From positions 62,001-126,000 of the forward strand of contig JAMWFC010000055.1 of the NCBI GenBank assembly GCA_027475525.1: 64,000 nucleotides of DNA. Reading direction: 5' to 3'. The notes under the pieces are model-generated. The model did no database searches, was not told the origin of the DNA, and saw only the letters and a list, made by a program, of their open reading frames with translations. Position 1 is the first letter of the stretch. Every line of letters starts with the position of its first letter. This document shows positions 57,060 to 64,000 of this stretch, in pieces. The DNA comes from Macrolepiota albuminosa (taxonomy: Eukaryota; Basidiomycota; Agaricomycetes; Agaricales; Agaricaceae). The position numbers were made by a program, and so were the translations under genes.

Positions 57060-58713
57060 CTACTCAGAAGTTTCCAGAATTTCGATATCCAACCATTTGG
57101 AAACCACCGGATGGACATCTGCGTTATTGGACAGGACGTCTTGAACGCGATGTGCAACTGTAATTGCACATTCTTCTGCTCGTCCAAAGCCAGACAAGCA
57201 CTCCGTCCTATACTGCGTTCCCGAGAGGCCTAGCAAGCTGCTCACAACCACGTTGTTTGTCTCATGTCCTGGCGCCTGGAGGACGACAGGCAAAGCGATA
57301 AGGAGGGGAACCTTGGTGGCAAGAATGTCCAGTTCGCGAGCGACCTGATCGAGACGCTCTTCAGCGTCAATCTTAGCCGGGACAGCATGGACTGCGTCAA
57401 GAAGATCGGGTAGCGCTTGGAGCCCATCGAAAGCATCGTCAACAACCTCACGAGCCAGCCTCGCAGCCTCCTTGTCTCCCATTGGTCGCGGAAGCAGATT
57501 GAGGAGATCAAAAAGGGCACGAGCATCCGCTGCAGCTGTAGGTGGGATGTGAGAGGGAGAGGGAGGACGGGAGGGAGGCATCTTGATGTTGAACCTGGCA
57601 GGAGGCGGCGTAAGGGGAGGAGTGGTTGCTCCTCGACTCTTCTTCAATGCAACAGGAACTAAGCGTGGGGAGGTCGGAGGCGAAGGGGGCACATAAGGAC
57701 GATGTGCCAAAGCTACCAAGCCTCGCCACACAATTGATATGAGGAAGGTAGCAAGTGTCGTTTGAGACACGGCGGACGTCATGATGCGAGTGATAGTCTT
57801 GGCATAAACGGGCATGATGCCTTGTAATGCATTGATGGAAGGATGATGAGCCGGTAACCCTTTGATATTGGGGGCCGCCTTAGAACTTTGTTGAGAAGTC
57901 GGCAGTTCAAGGGATTCTAGAACCGGCATTAAGTCGTTGCGGATTGCGTTGATCATCGGACCGACTACCCTGTTGATCAATGAGACAAGGCCTTCACGAA
58001 TCGACTTCAGACCGTCGCCCCGTACATCCGTATCTGTTCCGAGTTCAAACTCGTCAAAGGTTTCAAGTAATTCTCCAACAAACGTGGCAATGGCAATGGC
58101 GTGTAGCTGGGTGGGGTTGGGATTGGGCGACTGTACGGAAGGTGGAGGCGCATGCTGAAAGGCGGGAGAAGAGATAAGAGGCACGAGATGTGCGGACAGG
58201 TTTGTCAACAAAACAGACAGAGGGCGATGTAAAGTGCGGATGATGGCTCTGCGCAGATGCGGCGAGTCTTGAGTAGCTTTGAGTTCCCTGAAACGATGAT
58301 GAATGAAACGATCGACATTAACGCAGCTGTAGTACTCACAATGCAATGAAGCTTCCAAGTGCACGCCCGCGACCTGCTGGAATTGGTCGCTTTCCAAAAA
58401 GCTGCTCGTTTGCAGCTGCCGGACCAGAAGGTTGGGCAAGTGCCCTGGACACCGCTTCGCTTAACTTAAGATTAAGCAATTCCAAATAGGATCCATCCTG
58501 GACAAGGGTAGTGGGTATCGTGTTCACAGACACGGTTGGGGATGGCGAAGCGCGCCGGAATCCACTCAGCGACAACTTGTTGAGAGGACGAGCTGCGCGC
58601 TCCAAACCACTGGTGGAGCTGGGGCGTGAAGCAGGGGGAGGGTTGGTAAGAGGAGGGGCAGAAGAAGAGTGGTTAGCAGGGCGAAAGAAGGATGGATGCT
58701 TTAGGACATTCAT
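57060..58713 (-). CDS. Uncharacterised protein, helical with Pro-rich linkers
   Basis: Two exons: 58713 to 58340, then a 53-nt intron (58287-58339), then one long exon to 57060. The predicted protein of about 530 residues starts MNVLKHPSFFRPANHSSSAP. The N-terminus is Ser/Pro-rich (SGLERAARPLNKLSLSGFRR). A helical region follows (YLELLNLKLSEAVSRALAQP; IREGLVSLINRVVGPMINAI), then a Pro-rich linker (PYVPPSPPTSP; TTPPLTPPPARF). The C-terminal helices are KEAARLAREVVDDAFDGLQA, LDQVARELDILATK and VSKWLDIEIL. The long clean frame and even codon use support a real gene. I do not recognise a family; no membrane segment or catalytic motif is visible. Confidence 0.72.
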
Positions 58714-59260
58714 CGTCGTAGAGGGCGGATGCGAGCGGTTTCGGATTTAAGTCTATTGTCTAGAGGTCTATGTCAAGGGGCAAGTTTCCAACCTTCCAGG
58801 AAAGAAGAGAGCAATTTATCCCATTGAATAATCAAGAAAAAAGATAGATGAGAAGTGCGTCAAGCAAGGGGCCCTAAGGAGGGCGGTCCGTGTCGACAAG
58901 GAAGGAAACAAGGGGTCCGAAGAGAATTGTGGTAATGTTGTGTTTCAGAGTGCTGGAGAGACGAGGATGAGAAAGTATAAGGGCACGAACAGACGGCGAC
59001 ATACCAAGAGCAAGTGACAACCATAGATTGTGGAACGACGTGCAAGCTGTGAAGCTCTATGATAAAGGGAAATTTTCTTATTCAACCCCTCCTTTCTATA
59101 CTCTTTCTGGAACGACGTGCAAGCTGTGAAGCTCTATGATAAAGGGAAATTTTCTTATTCAACCCCTCCTTTCTATACTCTTTCCCTTCCCACGCCCCTG
59201 ATCCGGCTATCATGGGCCTGCGAACCCCTATCCATCTATTCAATCTACACTAAATGTTAT
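58714..59260. other. Intergenic, promoter of the minus-strand gene
   Basis: Gene-free stretch including the 77-bp duplication at 59031-59184. The left part should hold the promoter of the gene starting at 58713. Confidence 0.45.
59031..59184. repeat. 77-bp tandem duplication 15
   Basis: Exact adjacent copies starting tggaacgacgtgcaagc in non-coding DNA. Confidence 0.95.
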
Positions 59261-62200
59261 CTATCTTGGAATGCAGCACTTGTCACTACACCGTAAGCGC
59301 CACAAACAGCTACCGTCGTCTGACTCCCTCAGGCGCAGCGCGGCTCGCGACTGTGCCCCATCAACAATAACCTTCAAATCACCTGGAGTCCATTTCAATA
59401 CGGGATCATGACATCTGACACCGGGATCCCGCACCTTGATAAGGCAAGTCATCCACAGGAAACATCTTCAAGCGAATATCCAAACTTCTTATGCGCTCAA
59501 CCACAACGTCAACAGATCCGTTGAACCAGCCCCGTGCATCACTATCCTCCATCGAATCCCATAGACTCTTGAAATCCTCTTCGGCCCGAGTCACTGATGT
59601 AATTGTAATCCCTTTAGGTTCTGGAACAAAGGGTGAGTCTAAACTTATCAGATCTGCCCGAGACGCCTGTCCTTGTTAATTGTAATCCCTTTAGGTTCTG
59701 GAACAAAGGGTGAGTCTAAACTTATCAGATCTGCCCGAGACGCCTGTCCTTGTTAGGGCTCAGCTCTGGATACGCGGGATAGATGTAGGCATACCAAGTC
59801 CTCTAAAATTCTGTTCTTTGTCTTCGCACCATCCTGTAGTATTCGCTAGCTTGTAATGGTTTCAAGAGCCGTTTCTCCTCTGGAGCTACGTCTAATTCTT
59901 GCCGATTGGCTGCCAGAGTGAGCTCCCCAGCAGTCAACGATTTGGCAAAGGATCAGGTGCAGATGCGGATACCCGATTGAGTGACTCGCGGTTCCACTGT
60001 TGGGAATTTCCGGTAAGAAGTGACAAGTCCCGGTCGCGTAACTTTGGCGCTGGTATAGGGGTATCGTATGCGTCATACCTAAGTTTACTTGCTGAAAGTG
60101 ACTGGCTACATGACAGTGTTGTAGGAGGGACTGTTGGCTGCGACAGTGCTGCCAAGAAATCAGGAAGCTAAAACAATATCAGAACACTAAGCAGCATCAG
60201 AGAGAAAGACTTACGGAAGGAGACCGGGCCTTCCGTACTACCTCCATAAGGTTGTCCTTGTTGGACATGAGGAAGATGAATTGTTCACACCGCTATGTGA
60301 CCATAAGCGTCTTGATCCCAACCTCAAAGGTCAATCTTACTTGGCGAAGATGTCGTTTTGATTGGTTACCAAGTTCTCTAACAACAGTGATGACCGACGA
60401 CGGTATCTCGTCACAATCTGCAGCAAGCCGGAGCATAGCAAGTAGGCAGGCATCTTTGACAGATGCTGTTCGCTAGTTAGGGTATGAAGTTGCATAAAAA
60501 GAGGCAAATTCAGCTCACTCGCGGAGCTTGATAGCCTGAATGTGAATCCTTTCAAGAGATCTAGCGGTCGTATGGACAACCTCCCACACTGTTCAGTAGC
60601 CAGCGCTGCAATTATTACCATCATTGTCTGTGACAACCTTGACTCAGGGTCCACGAGAAAAGTCAGCAGTGACGTTGAAAATCCAATGTTATTACCATCA
60701 TTGTCTGTGACAACCTTGACTCAGGGTCCACGAGAAAAGTCAGCAGTGACGTTGAAAATCCAATGCAAAGTCAGTCCAGCTTAAATGAAAAACGTTAAAC
60801 CTTCAGCGAAACGATGTTTACCGAGACTTACCACATTGCCCATCAGTCAGTACTTTATCAACTATTGCTTCTAACACAGAGTGTCCATCGAGGGATGCAT
60901 TTTCGAGTTGCAACAGCATGTCTTTCAGCTCTCTAGCATAGGATTCTCCATCTTCACTAGACTGTACTGTGATTATTTCAAGGAACCGAAGTCCTCGTTC
61001 ATTCAATTCGGCGACAGACAGACCGGAAGGTATATTTTGAATAGCCTGAGAATAGTAGGTCGACACAATGCTCGGATCCACGCGGTACAAGATTCGAAGT
61101 GTCTTCGTCGACCGTGAATATGCCGGTGAACTTCTGAAAAACACACAAGCGCAATCATACCGTTTTACGGACAGACACGTCTGACAAATCCAGTAATTGC
61201 ATGATTCGTTCAACCTCCCAACCGTCTAGAACGGCGGGGATATCGTTAGATGTTCCTGCCCATAACACGGGGTCGGTACATTCTAGACACAATAAGAAGA
61301 GATAAACATCGTTTGGATGACGGGATGTAAGCAAAGAACGGATGTGGTTAACAGGAGACTCCGGGTCAACAGATAGTAGGCTATCCGGCGCGATGTTTGC
61401 CAACAGCGCGAAGGATCCCCGTAATATTCCTGAGTATTGATCTCAGTTGATGCGGGCGCCAAGAATTAAGAACGACAAACCACGCTCGTGGTTCTGAGAA
61501 GAGGAACGAATCAATCGTAGAAGAATAGGAACATTGTCTTCAGATAGAACGACAAACCACGCTCGTGGTTCTGAGAAGAGGAACGAATCAATCGTAGAAG
61601 AATAGGAACATTGTCTTCAGATAGCTGCCTCTGACTTAGCCCTTGCATCAAACGGCGAAAGCAATGAAACTTGCCCAAAAACGTGCAGCGCAGATAGGAT
61701 TGTACAGATAAATATGAGCTGTGATGTGCGGCACTCGTCAAAGTTGAGGCAAAAAGTTCATTAACGAGTTCTCGGGCGTTTGGAACATGCTCTTTAATCT
61801 ATATCATGAAGGCGGTAATTACAATGTCATACGAGGAAAACAAGAGGAGGGTTACCTGAGCCATGTGGACGCATAGTAACAACGTAGCGCCAACAACCTG
61901 TTGATCTGGGTCCTTACATCCTGAAACAACTTTATGACCAATGTTTGACAGGAGATCTATGTGAGATAGGTCCAATGATCGGTAGGGTCCTTACATCCTG
62001 AAACAACTTTATGACCAATGTTTGACAGGAGATCTATGTGAGATAGGTCCAATGATCGGTACGCAAGCAATGCACGTCGACGGACGTGCGGCCTGTACGA
62101 AGAAGACGAGATAGGAACTCGGCAAGTATCATACAAAAACATACTAACGAGTCATGGCACAAAAGATCGTAAAGACGCATCCGGATAGCGGGAATGAGGT

Positions 62201-62883
62201 CTTGGTTCGAAAATGCTATCACATTTTCCAAAGCGAGACAGATCCGGGGTATATCTTCGTGTTCCAGGTCCTTCATTTCAGGCTGAGATGAGTGAGTTTG
62301 GGCAAGCGACTGTAACTACCTTGCGCAAAGTGTTAACCAGCATCAACTGCAGTTCATGATCGGCAGGCATAACTTCAGCACAAAATAAATAGCCTGATCA
62401 TTCATTGAATGTAAAGTGAAACTTTAGGCATGATAGATCTTCACCTATCCTTTTCTGACTAACGCTTCGACCTGCCTCAGCAAGAGTGACCGCATGTGAT
62501 AGCGCGAAGTCAAAAGTGTTTGGAGTTAGGAAACCATGCGACAGAGTCATGTGGCAGTAGAGAAGAGTAATTAAGTGTTTCCTACATTCCTCCTACACAA
62601 AATGTCAGTCTTGCTGAGATCAGTTTCCCAGAGTGAGTTGCGGACCAGCGAAAGGTTCCTACATTCCTCCTACACAAAATGTCAGTCTTGCTGAGATCAG
62701 TTTCCCAGAGTGAGTTGCGGACCAGCGAAAGGCCGGGTCGGCGAAATGACGTCGAATTGTTTCGACTTCATCCGACAAGAATTGATTAGCCGCCCGAGAA
62801 GAATTGGCACATTCCACCTTGCGAACTAAGGAGTAGTATGCCCTGCTGCTTGCGCCAGAAGATATATAGGGGGGAACATCCAT
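59261..62883 (-). CDS. Adaptin-like large chain (HEAT-repeat protein)
   Basis: The ATG at 62883 opens MDVPPYISSGASSRAYYSLV with RKVECANSS. Pieces typical of an adaptin N-terminal solenoid follow: HELQLMLVNTLRKDLEH, IPRICLALENVIAFSNQDLI, PAIRMRLYDLLCHDS and HVRRRALLAYRSLD. Later come PVNHIRSLLTSRHPNDVYLF, WEVERIMQLLDLSDVSVRKT and TLRILYRVDPSIVSTYYSQA. The C-terminal part (FPVDDLPYQ joined to GDLKVIVDG, then AALRLRESDDGSCLWRLRC) could be a small ear-like beta domain. Which adaptor complex it belongs to cannot be told from sequence alone. About ten introns are present. Five 77-bp duplications fall in the gene (59600, 60612, 61469, 61908, 62579), so the exact model is unreliable. Its start is 70 bp from that of BUB2. 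Confidence 0.6.
59600..59753. repeat. 77-bp tandem duplication 16 (in adaptin-like gene)
   Basis: Exact adjacent copies starting taattgtaatcccttt, near the 3' end of the gene. Confidence 0.95.
60612..60765. repeat. 77-bp tandem duplication 17 (in adaptin-like gene)
   Basis: Exact adjacent copies starting ttattaccatcattgtc. Confidence 0.95.
61469..61622. repeat. 77-bp tandem duplication 18 (in adaptin-like gene)
   Basis: Exact adjacent copies over the coding stretch DNVPILLRLIRSSSQNHERG. Confidence 0.95.
61908..62061. repeat. 77-bp tandem duplication 19 (in adaptin-like gene)
   Basis: Exact adjacent copies over the coding stretch DLSHIDLLSNIGHKVVSGC. Confidence 0.95.
62579..62732. repeat. 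77-bp tandem duplication 20 (in adaptin-like gene)
   Basis: Exact adjacent copies starting ttcctacattcctcctac, at an exon-intron border early in the gene. Confidence 0.95.
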
Positions 62884-62953
62884 GGAACAAGGTCGACGAG
62901 TATTGTTGATCGCAATTATACAACGACAAATATCATCTCTGTCGCTATCCTTC

Positions 62954-64000
62954 ATGTCAACGGCGTCTGCCCAGACGGCCGCCCAAGCAACTGCACGCTC
63001 GTTTAACAAAATCCTCAGTCAACCAAAGTTCTCCTCCAGGTCTCGAGCGTCCGGTGAGGTTGATGATGGTACTAAGAAATTACGACGCATGATACTCGTC
63101 GAAGGCATACCCTCCTCAGTCGTATGCACTTCATTTTGGGATCCAAAACTAAGAAATTACGACGCATGATACTCGTCGAAGGCATACCCTCCTCAGTCGT
63201 ATGCACTTCATTTTGGGATCCAAAGAACGCTCAAAGTTTCTCCAGGACCCGACTCTTCGACCCCGAATATGGAAGATTCTTCTTCGCGTGTCCGACGTAT
63301 CTGCTGATACGTTCATGAATTATGTTTCCCGCGGGCCTTGTGAAGTTCGAGAGAAGATCAGGAACGATACTTTCCGGTTAGATAAAAGAATTATTTGCGC
63401 AGTTCTTCTCGATTTATGAGAACCTGAACTATTAGAACTTTGGCAACCGATAGAGGATTTAAGGAACGTGTTCGCGAAGATATGCTCGTGCGGTTACTTG
63501 ATGCTTTCGTGTGGAAAAATCATGGTTAGTTTGACAAGTATACCACGGACTGGAGCTGATGAACGGCTTCAGATAGGCAAGAGACGCATCGGCTTGGATT
63601 TACCTATGTCCAGGGGATGAACGTCCTTGCGGCTCCATTCCTTTACACAATGCCTTCAGAACTCGAGGCGTTTTTCTGTTTTTCAAAGTTCATAGAGGAA
63701 TCTTGTCCCCTCTACGTCCAACCGACATTAGAAGGAGTCCACCGCGGTCTTAAGGTATTTGCGTCTTTGAACGTGATCATGCCAATTAGTTCATCATCTT
63801 TATTCCAGTTGTTGGACCGCGCGGTCTTAAGGTATTTGCGTCTTTGAACGTGATCATGCCAATTAGTTCATCATCTTTATTCCAGTTGTTGGACCGTGCT
63901 TGAAAATAGTCGATCCTGAACTATTCGCATATCTGCGATCTAAAAACTTGTCTGCTGAGATATATGCTTTTCCGTGTAAGCTTCAGTCTTCCACAGATGT
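62954..64000 (+). CDS. BUB2: Bub2, TBC-domain mitotic GAP (5' part)
   Basis: GTPase-activating protein that, with Bfa1/Byr4, restrains mitotic exit or septation signalling at spindle poles. The ATG at 62954 opens MSTASAQTAAQATARSFNKI. Then come KKLRRMILVEGIPSSV, an intron, and DPTLRPRIWKILLRVSDVSA with the TBC Arg finger region (RPRIW). After VREKIRNDTFR and TLATDRGFKERVRED come VRLLDAFVWKNH, GFTYVQGMNVLAAPFLYTMP (the TBC YxQGM motif, with the catalytic Gln) and SELEAFFCFSKFIEESCPLY, ending with KIVDPELFAYLRSKNLSAE at the window edge. 77-bp duplications at 63071 and 63743 overlap exon ends. The rest of the gene lies beyond 64000. Confidence 0.9.
63071..63224. repeat. 77-bp tandem duplication 21 (in BUB2)
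   Basis: Exact adjacent copies over KKLRRMILVEGIPSSV and the following donor (gtatgcac). Splicing from the first donor keeps the frame. Confidence 0.95.
63743..63896. repeat. 77-bp tandem duplication 22 (in BUB2)
   Basis: Exact adjacent copies of an exon end, a complete 54-nt intron and the start of the next exon (LLDR). Confidence 0.95.

Overview
This window is nuclear DNA of an agaricomycete (mushroom-forming basidiomycete). The genes are densely packed and cut by many introns of about 45-65 nt. Recognisable products are fungal housekeeping proteins: Mediator subunits Med12 and Med14, the DASH subunit Dad2, Bub2, the small primase subunit, Slx1 and PEP carboxykinase. A broken class II (manganese-type) peroxidase gene points to a wood- or litter-decaying lineage.

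Layout. 1-3 kb is gene-free and repetitive and holds a large imperfect inverted repeat. 3.1-9.5 kb carries a cytochrome P450, a small DMAC1-like mitochondrial protein, a mitochondrial enoyl-CoA hydratase and two tandem YCII-domain genes. The second YCII gene is split by an 11.9-kb DNA transposon (9523-21468) with terminal inverted repeats and a 6-bp target duplication (tgaacc). The transposon has an element gene at each end: a Cys-rich, Ser-rich, possibly HECT-like protein on the left and a DDE integrase-type transposase on the right, pointing toward each other. Between them lies about 6 kb of host-derived DNA: a decayed CTK3 gene, two separate pieces of GCN1, the first exons of a xylulokinase gene and the C2 region of an AGC kinase. 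Introns are kept in these pieces, so the capture happened at DNA level.

Right of the transposon, 21.8-46.9 kb is a compact housekeeping block: MED12, DAD2, a CSC1-type channel, a SCYL1/Cex1-type pseudokinase, MED14, SLX1 with an AT-hook tail, a GNAT acetyltransferase and PEPCK. Then come a U6 snRNA gene, a decayed Hsp70 pseudogene, a PHD-finger gene, a multi-pass membrane protein, the peroxidase pseudogene, the primase subunit, an unrecognised conserved-looking protein, an adaptin-like gene and BUB2, which runs off the right edge.

Twenty-two direct tandem duplications, all with a period of exactly 77 bp, are scattered through the window, 21 of them right of 37.6 kb. They ignore gene and intergenic boundaries and break several essential reading frames. 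The constant length is best explained as unmerged k-mer overlaps from a de Bruijn assembly (k=77), not biology. Gene models to the right of 37.6 kb should be read with one copy of each duplication discounted.
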